Shown one piece after another: positions 7,045 to 15,828 of a stretch of DNA of 22,334 nucleotides; position 1 is the first letter of the stretch; the number at the start of each line of letters is the position of its first letter. The stretch is taken from contig JAHZAW010000013.1 of the NCBI GenBank assembly GCA_019423725.1, forward strand, positions 19,549 through 41,882. The letters run 5' to 3'. A program made the translations under genes and the position numbers. The notes under the pieces were generated by a model. That model was not told the DNA's origin, did not search any database, and saw only the letters and a list, made by a program, of their open reading frames with translations. Origin of the DNA: Clostridiales bacterium. GTDB taxonomy: Bacteria; Bacillota; Clostridia; Lachnospirales; Anaerotignaceae.

Positions 7045-7090
7045 GTTTATATAAACCCGAAAAATGATATATAAAGAAGGTGATACAGCC

Positions 7091-7855
7091 ATGAATAAAA
7101 ATGAAAGATGTCTTGCTATATTAAATATACTTCAAAAGCAGCATAAGGTCGATGTAAAGGACCTTTCCGAACGTTTTGGCATATCTGAAATGACCGCCAG
7201 AAGGGACTTGAACCTCCTTGCCCAGCAGTATAACATAACCCGTACCCATGGAGGAGCCCTTATGGACAATCAGCCAGTGGTCAGGATGATATCATTTGAT
7301 GAGGCACGTATATCCCACAAGGAAGCCAAGGAAAAAATAGCTGCTAAAGCCGCAACTCTTATACAAAACGGACGGAGAGTATTCATAGATGCCGGTTCCA
7401 CCACCAGGATAATGTTAAATTATCTGGATAAGGACACAAGGGCCGTTATAGTCACCAATCACTTGAAAGTGGCTGAACATGCCCTGCTTTTTGACAATCT
7501 CTCGGTAATAATGCTTGGCGGAGAGATGATAAGGATAACAAACTGCAGTTCCGGAAGCGTTGCCGAGGAACAGATAAAAAAATACCAGCTGGATATGGCA
7601 TTCATAGGAGCGGCCGCCATTGGAGCCGATGGAAAGCTCTATGACGGATATCCCCCCGCGGCCAGGTTCAAAAGCTCCATTGTTACCGTTGCCAAAAAGA
7701 TATATCTGCTGACGGATTCATCCAAGTTCAATACATATGATCTTAATGGCTTCGCCAACCTCTCCCAGGTCAACGGTGTCATAACCGATTCCGGCATCGA
7801 CGAGGAAGGTCTTAACCTTCTTAAAAAGTATAATGTGGAAGTTATAATCGCGTAA
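7091..7855 (+). CDS. DeoR-family sugar-locus transcriptional regulator
   Basis: In this 254-residue protein an N-terminal DeoR helix-turn-helix (about 5-57) shows LSERFGISEMTARRDLNLL and the family's RTHGGAL hinge. The C-terminal ISOCOT-type sugar-phosphate sensor (about 75-235) shows DAGSTTRIML, VTNHLKVAEH and MLGGEM, and later FIGAAAIGADGKLYDG. Such proteins repress sugar genes until a phosphorylated sugar intermediate binds. The frame also opens at an ATG at 7064, but that lacks a ribosome binding site. The ATG at 7091 follows AAGAAGG and gives the usual length of about 250. It immediately precedes the importer/kinase/aldolase genes, with shared CGAAC motifs at both promoters, so it most likely controls itself and that locus. 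The inducer is unknown. Confidence 0.92.
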   Translation: MNKNERCLAILNILQKQHKVDVKDLSERFGISEMTARRDLNLLAQQYNITRTHGGALMDNQPVVRMISFDEARISHKEAKEKIAAKAATLIQNGRRVFIDAGSTTRIMLNYLDKDTRAVIVTNHLKVAEHALLFDNLSVIMLGGEMIRITNCSSGSVAEEQIKKYQLDMAFIGAAAIGADGKLYDGYPPAARFKSSIVTVAKKIYLLTDSSKFNTYDLNGFANLSQVNGVITDSGIDEEGLNLLKKYNVEVIIA

Positions 7856-7866
7856 ATTCATTAATT

Positions 7867-7899
7867 GTACTGCCAATGTTTTTTTGGCAGTACTTTTTT
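7867..7899 (+). terminator. Terminator of the DeoR-type gene
   Basis: A perfect 10-bp stem, GTACTGCCAA (7867-7876) with TTGGCAGTAC (7884-7893), is followed by TTTTTT. It separates the regulator from the transporter transcript. Confidence 0.9.
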
Positions 7900-7950
7900 C
7901 ATTAAAAAATCTGTTTTTAACATAAAAAAATCAATCATTTAACTTAATGC

Positions 7951-7970
7951 AAAACGAACATAATCGAACA
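7951..7970. promoter_or_regulatory. Tandem CGAACA operator, likely DeoR-type binding site
   Basis: CGAACA occurs twice, at 7955-7960 and 7965-7970, exactly 10 bases apart, placing both copies on the same helix face. The first lies in AAAACGAACA, identical to the reverse complement of the element in the regulator's own promoter. It is about 180 bases upstream of the transporter promoter, a possible distal looping site. Confidence 0.55.
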
Positions 7971-8066
7971 GTTAAAACCACCTATTCAATCATTTATTGC
8001 CGTTTACACTATGAAATACCCCTTTTAAAGCTGTGTTTCAAACAAACTCGCACATATAAAAATATG

Positions 8067-8076
8067 GAAACGAACG
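8067..8076. promoter_or_regulatory. Third CGAAC motif upstream of the transporter
   Basis: GAAACGAACG resembles AAAACGAACA at 8 of 10 positions. With the preceding TG it also weakly resembles half of a CcpA cre site (TGGAAACG), but the second half does not fit. Confidence 0.35.
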
Positions 8077-8129
8077 TCTAATGGACAATTATAACAATTT
8101 TCGGGTAAATATTTTATGAAAAATCAGCA

Positions 8130-8165
8130 TTGAAGTACAAAAACTGATATGCTAAGATGTTCGTA
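8130..8165 (+). promoter_or_regulatory. Promoter of the sugar transporter gene with operator at the start site
   Basis: TTGAAG (8130-8135), a 17-base spacer and TAAGAT (8153-8158) preceded by TGC (extended -10) form the promoter. TGTTCGTA (8158-8165) overlaps the predicted start of transcription and repeats the CGAACA motif in reverse, which fits repression by the DeoR-type protein. Confidence 0.6.
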
Positions 8166-8217
8166 CAATCAAATAGAGCTCAGCTAATTCAAAACATAAA
8201 GAAGGAGGATAATTAAT

Positions 8218-9228
8218 ATGAAAAAATTTTTATCTGTGATTTTAGCAGGTGTTATGGTTCTTTCTGTAGCTGCATGTTCTTCATCAACAACAAGTGAGGA
8301 AACAACAGAAGAAGGTACAGAAGAAACCACAGAAGCCGGCGACGGTACATATACCATCGGTTTCTCACCCTACACACTTACAAACGAATACTTTACTGCT
8401 GTACTTGATGGTGTTCAGAAGGCTTGTGACGAGCTCGGATGCGAACTTATCTACTTCGACCCTCAGAATGACCCTACACAGCAGGCTTCTCAGATCGATG
8501 ATATGATCGCTGCTGGTATCGATGCTCTTATCTACATCCCTTATGACTCAGCAGGAGCTCATACAGTTCTTCAGACTTGCAAAGATGCAGGCGTTAAAGT
8601 AATCAACATCGATAACGTAATCACAGAAGATGATTATGATCTCGTTGACGCTATCATCGCTTCAGATAATACACAGCTTGGATACCTTTCAGGCCAGTGG
8701 GTTGCTGAACATCATCCCGATGGAGCTAACATCCTTATCGTTCATCTTCAGACAGCTGAATCTTGCATCATCAACGTTGATGGATTCTGGCAGGGAATTA
8801 AAGATAACACAGATAACCCCGATGCTTTCGTAGAAGTACAGGTTGTTGAAGGCGGCGGCTCAACAGAGACATCATTCCAGGTTGTATCTGATGCTCTTCA
8901 GGCACATGATGATATCGACGTTATCTACGCTATCAACGATACTTCAGCTTTAGGTGCTGTTCAGGCAGTTGCAGAAGCTGGCAAGACAGGTTCTATTGAT
9001 ATCCTCGGAAAAGACGGCGCTCCTACAGGAAAACATGCTATAAGCGAAGGTACAATGGTTCAGAGCTCAGCTCAGAGACCTACATACATGGGATATACAG
9101 GTGTTCAGTACGCTGTTGATCTCTTAAACGGCAAAGAAGTAGAATTCAACACAAGTATCGAATCTTACAGCATCACAGCTGACAACATCGGCGATTATGA
9201 TCTTGATGCTTGGGATACACTTGAGTGA
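8218..9228 (+). CDS. Sugar ABC transporter substrate-binding lipoprotein (ribose/RbsB type)
   Basis: The 336-residue protein has a lipoprotein signal (MKKFL, hydrophobic core, lipobox VAAC with C20), then an acidic Ser/Thr/Glu linker (21-42), then a type I periplasmic-binding fold. Family marks are TIGFSPYTLTNEYFTAVLDG near the start, DPQNDPTQQASQIDDMIAAGIDALIY, NIDNV, and DVIYAINDTSALGAVQA. The mature protein would be anchored outside the membrane and hand sugar to the permease. It has a strong GAAGGAGG site and its own promoter. A terminator-like hairpin after the gene should let it be made in excess over the other transporter parts. The sugar bound cannot be read directly; downstream enzymes point to a ketose or related monosaccharide. 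Confidence 0.93.
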   Translation: MKKFLSVILAGVMVLSVAACSSSTTSEETTEEGTEETTEAGDGTYTIGFSPYTLTNEYFTAVLDGVQKACDELGCELIYFDPQNDPTQQASQIDDMIAAGIDALIYIPYDSAGAHTVLQTCKDAGVKVINIDNVITEDDYDLVDAIIASDNTQLGYLSGQWVAEHHPDGANILIVHLQTAESCIINVDGFWQGIKDNTDNPDAFVEVQVVEGGGSTETSFQVVSDALQAHDDIDVIYAINDTSALGAVQAVAEAGKTGSIDILGKDGAPTGKHAISEGTMVQSSAQRPTYMGYTGVQYAVDLLNGKEVEFNTSIESYSITADNIGDYDLDAWDTLE

Positions 9229-9247
9229 TAATTCCACTAATTATAGT

Positions 9248-9266
9248 CAAACAGTTTTTCTGTTTG
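9248..9266 (+). other. Small hairpin after the binding-protein gene
   Basis: CAAACAG (9248-9254) pairs with CTGTTTG (9260-9266) around TTTTT. It may protect the 3' end of the binding-protein mRNA; there is no T tract, so it is not a terminator itself. Confidence 0.4.
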
Positions 9267-9322
9267 CTGAAACAATGAAAGGCAGAGAATTGGCTGACGT
9301 GTAAATTGTCTTTGATTATGCG

Positions 9323-9359
9323 ATTCGGCTCAAAATTTGATTTTGAGCCGAATTTTTTT
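9323..9359 (+). terminator. Strong hairpin between binding protein and ATPase genes (partial terminator)
   Basis: A perfect 13-bp stem, ATTCGGCTCAAAA (9323-9335) with TTTTGAGCCGAAT (9341-9353), is followed by a run of T's to 9359. No second promoter of clear quality lies between it and the ATPase gene at 9406, so partial read-through is the likely way the distal genes are expressed. Confidence 0.85.
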
Positions 9360-9405
9360 ATATAACTCAAAGGCATAAACACTTCAGGGAATACGAGGTA
9401 GGCTT

Positions 9406-10899
9406 ATGAGTGAAACTAAATTGTTAAAGATGGAAAACATCACAAAATCATTTGCTTCAAATGTTGTTCTTACCGGCGTAAACCTTTCCGTTGACTCAGG
9501 CGAGGTCGTATCGATCCTCGGTGAAAACGGAGCCGGAAAGTCGACTTTGATCAAAATACTCGGCGGTATCTATAAAGCTGATTCCGGTGAGATATATATC
9601 GACGGTGAATTAAAAAACATAAGTTCAGCAGCTGTTGCTGGAGCCAACGGAATAAGGATAATCCATCAGGAAATAATCCTTGTTCCCGCAAGGACCATTG
9701 CCGCCAATGTATTTTTAGGCCGTGAGATAAAAAATAAATTTGGATTCGTTGACGAAAAGGCAATGGAAAGAGAGACTCAGAAGGTAATCGATGACCTTCA
9801 TCTGAATCTCAGAGCTGACCAGCTGGTCGAAAACCTCTCCATAGGTATGCAGCAGCTGGTTGAAATAATAAAGGCTGTTTCAGCCCAGGCAAAAATAGTC
9901 GTAATGGACGAGCCCACATCCTCCCTCTCCCAGAGTGAGGTAGAAACACTTTTTGATATTATCCGCCTGCTTAAGAAAAAAGGCGTTGGCATCATCTATA
10001 TTTCCCACCGACTCGAGGAACTTTTTGAGATAACAGATAAAATCGTTGTCCTCCGAGACGGAAAAATGGTAGGCAGTGTCCCCACTGCTGAAGCCGATAA
10101 GGACGAACTCATCAAAATGATGGTAGGACGTGAACTGACAAGCTATTATACAAGAAACAAACATGAGATCAAAGGTGTTTCCCTTGAGGTAAAGGGCTTA
10201 TCACATAAAGAATTTTTCCATGATATAAACTTCTACGCAAGATACGGCGAGATAATAGGTTTTGCCGGTCTTGTTGGAGCAAGACGTACGGAACTTATGA
10301 AGACCATATTTGGCGCTTATCATAAATCCGGCGGAGACATATATCTGGACGGCAAAAAAATAGAGATCAAAAAGCCAAGGGACGCCATTGACAACGGTAT
10401 CGCCTATGTCTCAGAGGATAGACGAGCTGAAGGACTTATACTTAAAAATGACGTTAAATTCAATATGGGACTTGTTTCCCTTAAAAACTATGTAAACGGC
10501 ATAGGTGTCAAACACGCTGCCTGGGATAATATGGTCGAGGATTACAGAAAGAAATTCTCCATTAAGATCACTTCATCCAAGCAGCTGGCATCAAACTTAA
10601 GCGGTGGAAACCAGCAGAAGGTCGTTTTAAGCAAATGGCTCACCAACAATCCCAGAGTTATTATACTTGACGAGCCCACAAGGGGTATCGACGTAGGTTC
10701 AAAAGCGGAAATATACGCTATCATTGATGAACTTGCCGCAAATGGCGATTCCATAATCATGGTATCCTCAGAACTTAACGAGATCATAAATATGTGTAAC
10801 CGCTGCTACGTTATGTGCGAAGGAAAAATAACCGGTGAACTGTCAGAAGAGGAATTCTCCCAGGAAGCCATAATGAAATTAGCAACAAACAGAGAATAA
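9406..10899 (+). CDS. Sugar ABC transporter ATP-binding protein (RbsA type, two ATPase domains)
   Basis: The 497-residue protein has two fused ATPase domains on the cytosolic face of a monosaccharide importer. The first is intact: Walker A GENGAGKS at 39-46, signature LSIGMQQ at 144-150, Walker B VVMDEP at 165-170. In the second the Walker A is degenerate (GLVGARRTEL at 288-297, no GK-S/T), while the signature LSGGNQQ (398-404) and Walker B IILDEP (419-424) are kept. This asymmetry is normal for RbsA/MglA/XylG-type proteins. Length is typical. The start follows GAGGTAGG. It lies 22 bases before the permease gene, in one operon with it. Substrate is not determined by this subunit. Confidence 0.95.
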   Translation: MSETKLLKMENITKSFASNVVLTGVNLSVDSGEVVSILGENGAGKSTLIKILGGIYKADSGEIYIDGELKNISSAAVAGANGIRIIHQEIILVPARTIAANVFLGREIKNKFGFVDEKAMERETQKVIDDLHLNLRADQLVENLSIGMQQLVEIIKAVSAQAKIVVMDEPTSSLSQSEVETLFDIIRLLKKKGVGIIYISHRLEELFEITDKIVVLRDGKMVGSVPTAEADKDELIKMMVGRELTSYYTRNKHEIKGVSLEVKGLSHKEFFHDINFYARYGEIIGFAGLVGARRTELMKTIFGAYHKSGGDIYLDGKKIEIKKPRDAIDNGIAYVSEDRRAEGLILKNDVKFNMGLVSLKNYVNGIGVKHAAWDNMVEDYRKKFSIKITSSKQLASNLSGGNQQKVVLSKWLTNNPRVIILDEPTRGIDVGSKAEIYAIIDELAANGDSIIMVSSELNEIINMCNRCYVMCEGKITGELSEEEFSQEAIMKLATNRE

Positions 10900-10921
10900 C
10901 AAAACCCAGGAGGTACAACAA

Positions 10922-11896
10922 ATGGAAAAAAAGAAAGAACTGGTCATTCCTACCAAAGGTTCATTCCTGAAACGTAATCTCGGAACGATCATAGGTCTCA
11001 TCCTGCTTATAGTAATTGTAACCATCAATACACCTAAATTTATGACAGGCTCCAACCTGCTCAACCTTTTAAAGGCTAACTCAGTAAACGCCATCATCTG
11101 TTGCGGTATGCTTATGGCAATACTTATGGGCGAGATAGATATATCAGTTGGTTCAACTGTAGGTCTTACAGGCGTTATCGGAGCTTATATGATAACAAAT
11201 ATGGAAGCACCCGTATGGCTGACAGTTATTTGCTGTCTTGCGGTAGGTGCTATAATAGGAACTATTAACGGTGTTGCCATTGCCTATCTTCAGGTGCCGG
11301 CCTTCGTCGCCACCCTGGCTACCCAGTGTATAGGCCGAGGCCTTACGGAGATAATCTCCGGCGGTGTCACTATCCGTATCAGGAATGATACATATACAGC
11401 CCTCGGAAATACAAGCTTTGGCGGAGTATCGATAATAATAATCTATGCTGTAGTAATACTTGTAGTAACATGGATACTGCTTAATAAGACACGATTTGGA
11501 TACTACATATACGCCCTTGGCGGCAATAAAACAGCTGCCCAGTATTCAGGCGTCAACGTAAGAAAATATAACATGATCCCCTACATACTCATTGGTATCC
11601 TCTGTGGTATCGGCGGTATCGTATGGTCAGCACGTCTTGGTTCCGCAGCCGCTACCCTCGGAAGCGGATTTGAAATGGACGCCATCGCAGCCGTAGTTAT
11701 CGGCGGAACGAGTATGTCAGGCGGTGTCGGAACAGTCGGCGGAACAGTTATCGGTATACTTATCATAGCCGTTATAACAAACGGACTCAACCTTATGATG
11801 ATCAACTCCTTCTGGCAGGAAGTATTCAAAGGTATCATCATATTAGTAGCGGTAGTAATCGATGTATTGAAAAAGAGCCGCTCAAAACAGCAGTAA
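10922..11896 (+). CDS. Sugar ABC transporter permease (RbsC type)
   Basis: The 324-residue, strongly hydrophobic protein has about eight to ten membrane segments and a basic N-terminus (MEKKKELVIP). The family pattern GEIDISVGSTVGLTGV (about residues 61-76) and GGTSMSGGVGTVGGTVIG near 261-278 mark the BPD_transp_2/RbsC permease family, which works as a homodimer with a double ATPase and a lipoprotein. AGGAGG lies 7 bases before the ATG. It is followed after 13 bases by the first kinase gene, so import and first phosphorylation are co-expressed. Confidence 0.95.
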   Translation: MEKKKELVIPTKGSFLKRNLGTIIGLILLIVIVTINTPKFMTGSNLLNLLKANSVNAIICCGMLMAILMGEIDISVGSTVGLTGVIGAYMITNMEAPVWLTVICCLAVGAIIGTINGVAIAYLQVPAFVATLATQCIGRGLTEIISGGVTIRIRNDTYTALGNTSFGGVSIIIIYAVVILVVTWILLNKTRFGYYIYALGGNKTAAQYSGVNVRKYNMIPYILIGILCGIGGIVWSARLGSAAATLGSGFEMDAIAAVVIGGTSMSGGVGTVGGTVIGILIIAVITNGLNLMMINSFWQEVFKGIIILVAVVIDVLKKSRSKQQ

Positions 11897-11909
11897 ATGA
11901 GGTGACTTT

Positions 11910-13397
11910 ATGGCATTCGCAGGACTTGATGTAGGAACCAGCGGAAGCAAAATGCTTGTGTACGACCTGGATGGAAACGTGATATTCACCTCCTCCAGAA
12001 AATATAACGAGCTTGGCAGTGACGGGCACCGTGAACTTGATCCTGAAACTGTAATGAAATACGTTAAGGAAGTACTCACGGAAGTCGGTGACAAGTGTCC
12101 TGAAAAAATAGAGGCTATGGCTGTAACAAGTCTCGGTGAATCAGTGGTATGTCTGGATAAAGACGGCAGAGCCCTGGCAAACTCCATGCTTACCGGAGAC
12201 TGCAGGGGTATCCCCGAGACCAGAGAAATAATCGAAAAAATAGGAGCCCAGAAAATATTTGAGATAACAGGGCTTCCTCCCAACGAACTTTACGGCCTGC
12301 CCAAATATATGTGGCTCAACAGAAACAGTGATGCCGTTAAAAATGCAGCTGCCATACTGTATTACGAAGATTTCGTCGGATATATGCTTACGGGAAAACG
12401 TATGGTCAGCTATTCATCGGCTGCCAGGAGCATGGCCTTTGACATAAGAAAAATGGACTGGTCTGAGGAACTTCTCTCCCTGGCAGGCATACGCAAGGAG
12501 CAGATGTCAGTGCCCGTTAAGCCCTGCACAGTCATTGGGACCATACTTCCCGAAGCAGCTGAGGAGCTCCATCTTGATCCTGAAATGAAGCTTATCGTAG
12601 GCGGACACGACCAGAGCTGTGCGGCACTTGGCAGTGGTCTTGTGGATATGAAGACCGGCGAATGCGGCATGGGAACATGTGAATTTTTATTTACCATGCT
12701 GCCCGGGGCTGTTATGACACCATATATGATAGATAACGACTTCACCTGCATACCCTATATACTGCCCGACACATATCTCTCAAGCCTTGAGGTGACCACC
12801 TGCGGAGCCCTTAAGAACTGGGCCAGGGACAGTATTTTGAGCGGTTTCAGGATGGAATGTGAGGCCCGCGGCGAAGATTTCTATTCATGCATAGACAAAG
12901 CCGCCGCTGATATACGCACTGAAGTCATGGTACTCCCCCAGTTTGGTTCAGCTGGAAATCCCGACCTTTCCATGGACGCCAGGGGCACCATAACCGGACT
13001 TACTATCCATACAAAGCCCGAGGAAATATACCGTGCCATACTTGAAGGAATGGCATTTCAGATGTATCTTTCCTATGAGAGGTTAAAGACCCTGGGCACA
13101 CAGATGGAAAGCATCGTAGCCACAGGAGGCGGAGCCGTATCAGACCTGACCCTCCAGATAAGGGCCGATGTATTTGATATGAAGGTCATGTCCCTTGAAA
13201 ATGAGGAATCAGGCACTCTGGGATGTATGCTCATGGCTGCCACAGGAGCCGGCGCCTACCCTTCCCTTAAGGAAGGCATAAAACGTGCCGTAAAGATCAA
13301 AAAGGAATTTATCCCTGACAAAAAGATGCATGAATATTACATGGATAAATTCCAGAAATATAAAAAGCTCTACGAAAAAATGTATGATTTCAAATAA
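11910..13397 (+). CDS. FGGY-family carbohydrate kinase 1, substrate unknown
   Basis: The 495-residue two-domain sugar kinase opens with the phosphate loop GLDVGTSGSKMLVYD (5-19). It has the catalytic-aspartate motif GGHDQSCAALGSG (231-243, D234) and, in the C-terminal domain, GGGAVSDLTLQI for nucleotide binding. Where xylulokinases have a W-N-D-x-R substrate segment, this protein has MLTGDCRG (93-100), and GQMH is replaced by SLGES, so the substrate pocket differs from that of kinase 2. It phosphorylates an imported sugar with ATP. Candidate positions are C1 of a ketose (as in rhamnulokinase or fuculokinase) or a terminal hydroxyl. GAGGTGA precedes the ATG. It sits between the permease and the aldolase in one operon. 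Confidence 0.9.
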   Translation: MAFAGLDVGTSGSKMLVYDLDGNVIFTSSRKYNELGSDGHRELDPETVMKYVKEVLTEVGDKCPEKIEAMAVTSLGESVVCLDKDGRALANSMLTGDCRGIPETREIIEKIGAQKIFEITGLPPNELYGLPKYMWLNRNSDAVKNAAAILYYEDFVGYMLTGKRMVSYSSAARSMAFDIRKMDWSEELLSLAGIRKEQMSVPVKPCTVIGTILPEAAEELHLDPEMKLIVGGHDQSCAALGSGLVDMKTGECGMGTCEFLFTMLPGAVMTPYMIDNDFTCIPYILPDTYLSSLEVTTCGALKNWARDSILSGFRMECEARGEDFYSCIDKAAADIRTEVMVLPQFGSAGNPDLSMDARGTITGLTIHTKPEEIYRAILEGMAFQMYLSYERLKTLGTQMESIVATGGGAVSDLTLQIRADVFDMKVMSLENEESGTLGCMLMAATGAGAYPSLKEGIKRAVKIKKEFIPDKKMHEYYMDKFQKYKKLYEKMYDFK

Positions 13398-13435
13398 TAC
13401 TAAAAACAAATGAAAGATGATAAGAGGAGATAAAT

Positions 13436-14272
13436 ATGAAACTTGTAAATGGTTTTGACCTTATGGAATTCGCAAAGAAGTACCATTATGTATTGCCTGC
13501 GTTCAATACAACAAACCTTGAGATGACCTATGCCATCGCCAACGGACTTATGGAGGCAGACCTTCCTGGATATATACAGATATCCTCAAATAACCTTCGT
13601 CTCTCAAACCCCTATATAATCGCTGAGATAGCAAGGGATGCCGTTAAAAATTCAGATACACCCATAGGACTTCATCTTGACCACGTCAAATCATTCGCCG
13701 ATGTACAGGCCTGTGTTGACGCCGGATTCAAATCTATCATGATAGACGCATCACATCTTCCCTTTGAGGAAAACGTAAAGGAATGCCGCCGTGCCGCTGA
13801 GTACTGCCACTTCTATGGTCTCCCCGTTGAGGCTGAGCTTGGTGCTCTCAGAGGAAAAGAAGAAGACATCGTAAATGAGGCGGAATGTAAGACAGACCCC
13901 GATATGGTAGCTGATTTCGTTGAACGTACTGGCTGCGATACCTTAGCCGTATCCGTAGGAAACGTGCATGGCTTATGTCTGAATCCCCATATCGATATAC
14001 CCCTTCTTGAGAAGATAAACCAGGTATCAAAGGTACCCCTTGTACTTCATGGTGGTTCCGGAATACCCAAGGAAGTTATCTGGGAAGCTAAAAAACATGG
14101 ACTTATAAAGATCAACTATGGTTCAGATTTAAGAAAAGAATTTATACGTACATTCGGCGAGGCATATGAGGCAAACCATAACGAGCACGATGTTATCCAT
14201 CTCAGTATCGAAGCCGTTGAAAACGTAAGCAAAAAGGCAAAAGAACTGGTTACTATGATAAACGAAAATTAA
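13436..14272 (+). CDS. Class II ketose-bisphosphate aldolase (GatY/KbaY/Fba family)
   Basis: The 278-residue Zn-dependent aldolase cleaves a ketose 1,6-bisphosphate (or related ketose phosphate) to dihydroxyacetone phosphate and an aldehyde. D82 and H83 (LHLDHVKS), E134 (EAELGALRG), H178 (NVHG) and H205 (VLHGGSG) supply the catalytic acid and metal site, and INYGSDLR (226-233) binds the phosphate. Length agrees with tagatose-bisphosphate aldolases. Two variations stand out: AVSVGNVHG where the family usually has a GT or GA before the His, and IQISSNNLRLSN in the early loop. These, and its place between two sugar kinases, suggest a substrate other than the glycolytic one. AGAGGAG precedes the ATG. 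Confidence 0.92.
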   Translation: MKLVNGFDLMEFAKKYHYVLPAFNTTNLEMTYAIANGLMEADLPGYIQISSNNLRLSNPYIIAEIARDAVKNSDTPIGLHLDHVKSFADVQACVDAGFKSIMIDASHLPFEENVKECRRAAEYCHFYGLPVEAELGALRGKEEDIVNEAECKTDPDMVADFVERTGCDTLAVSVGNVHGLCLNPHIDIPLLEKINQVSKVPLVLHGGSGIPKEVIWEAKKHGLIKINYGSDLRKEFIRTFGEAYEANHNEHDVIHLSIEAVENVSKKAKELVTMINEN

Positions 14273-14323
14273 TGATGGCGGTGAAACTAGCGTTTACCAC
14301 TGTCTGTGAGGGTGGATTGCAGT

Positions 14324-15823
14324 ATGGAACAGACAAAACAGACATTTTTAGGCATAGATTTGGGGACCTCTGCAATGAAGCTGGTACTGATAGACGGGGA
14401 AAAAAATGTGCTGGCACAGATAACTGAAGAATATCAGGTGGCACAGCCCGAACGCGGGTTCAACGAGATAGATCCCGAGATCTGGTATAACTGTATGATC
14501 GCCGCTGTCAAAAAAATACTGGATAAGTGCGATCGAAAAAGCATAAGGGGCATTGGTGTTACCGGCCAGATGCATACTCTGGTCACCCTTGATGAAAACG
14601 GCTCTCCGGTAAGGCCAGCCATAATGTGGAACGATATAAGGACTAAGGATATGATCCCCAGCCTTAAGGAGAAAATAAAGGATTTCCCTGAGGGGGAATA
14701 TCTCTCCAAAACCATTTCCACCGGCAGCCCTGCCGCAAATCTCTGCTGGATGAAGGAAAATGAGCCTGATAATTTCAGACGTATCAAAAAATTTCTTATC
14801 GGTCCCGATTATCTTGTCTACCGTCTTACGGGACACTGCGGAACAGACTATTGTGAAGCTTCCACATCCTGCCTTTACCGTATAAAGGCCAGGGAGTGGT
14901 CAAAGGATATGATGGAACTCATAGGCCTTGACGAAAGCGTATATCCCGAGATACGCGGAAGTGTGTTATCGGCGGGCCCCATTAAAAAAGAGCTCGCTGA
15001 CAGCCTGGGTCTTGATCCTGATACGGACGTCCTTACCGGTACCGGAGACAATCCAGCCACAGCCATATCAACCGGCTGTCTGGGCAGAGGTTATCCGGTA
15101 ATATCCCTTGGAACTTCAGGGGTATTTATGATGACAGTACCCTCTTTTACGGATAACGCAAAGGGTAAAATGATACTGTTTTCATTTGATGATAAAAATT
15201 ATTCATATCTTGTCCAGGGCGCTGTCCAGTCCAACGGAAGTACATTCGACTGGTGGGTAAGAAATATAATGAATGAGAAATATTCAAATATAGACGCACT
15301 TGCGGAAAAACATAAACTCTCCGGAAACAGCCTGATCTTCTATCCCCATCTTATGGGTGATAAAACATTATACGCTGATCCCAATATACGAGGCGCATTC
15401 ATCGGCCTGAGTACGGAAACTACCAGGGCAGATATGGTATACGCTGTGATACAGGGATTATGCTTCAGTTTCCGTGAACTGGCTGAAAAGATGCGTCTTC
15501 CTCTCCGTGACTTTGGCAGCGTTAAAGTTGTTGGGGGAGGCTCAAGAAGCAGGATATGGATGCAGACCCTTGCCAATGTACTGAACATCCGCATCGAACA
15601 GCTCAACGGAATGATCGGTCCCGCATTTGGCATAGCGCTTCTGGCGGCATATCACTGCGGAGCCTTCTCTTCCCTTGAACATATATCCGATGGAACGGTA
15701 ATGGTACAGAAATGCTTTGAGCCTCAGGCCGAGGCCGCGGCTCACTGTGATGAACAGTACAAAAAATATCTCAGGATACATAAGGGCTTAAGCTACATAA
15801 TAGACGGCAAAGGACTTGAATAA
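14324..15823 (+). CDS. FGGY-family carbohydrate kinase 2 (xylulokinase-like)
   Basis: This 499-residue kinase shows the phosphate loop GIDLGTSAMKLVLID (10-24), the substrate segments GVTGQMHTLVTLD (78-90) and RPAIMWNDIRTKD (97-109) that are hallmarks of xylulokinases, and the catalytic GTGDNPATA (239-247, D242). The C-terminal VVGGGSRSRIWMQTLANVL is the FGGY signature region. XylB-type enzymes phosphorylate a ketose such as D-xylulose at its terminal carbon. The frame also opens at a GTG at 14306, but the ATG at 14324 follows GAGGGTGG by 8 bases and is preferred. It ends the operon before a strong terminator. Whether it acts on the free sugar or on the product of kinase 1 is unknown; no xylose isomerase gene is present. 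Confidence 0.9.
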   Translation: MEQTKQTFLGIDLGTSAMKLVLIDGEKNVLAQITEEYQVAQPERGFNEIDPEIWYNCMIAAVKKILDKCDRKSIRGIGVTGQMHTLVTLDENGSPVRPAIMWNDIRTKDMIPSLKEKIKDFPEGEYLSKTISTGSPAANLCWMKENEPDNFRRIKKFLIGPDYLVYRLTGHCGTDYCEASTSCLYRIKAREWSKDMMELIGLDESVYPEIRGSVLSAGPIKKELADSLGLDPDTDVLTGTGDNPATAISTGCLGRGYPVISLGTSGVFMMTVPSFTDNAKGKMILFSFDDKNYSYLVQGAVQSNGSTFDWWVRNIMNEKYSNIDALAEKHKLSGNSLIFYPHLMGDKTLYADPNIRGAFIGLSTETTRADMVYAVIQGLCFSFRELAEKMRLPLRDFGSVKVVGGGSRSRIWMQTLANVLNIRIEQLNGMIGPAFGIALLAAYHCGAFSSLEHISDGTVMVQKCFEPQAEAAAHCDEQYKKYLRIHKGLSYIIDGKGLE

Positions 15824-15828
15824 TATAT

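Noticed and set aside
8065..8079. Possible CcpA cre site (TGGAAACG...)
   Set aside because: Only the left half fits the cre consensus; the right half fails at several positions, while the sequence fits the local CGAAC motif.
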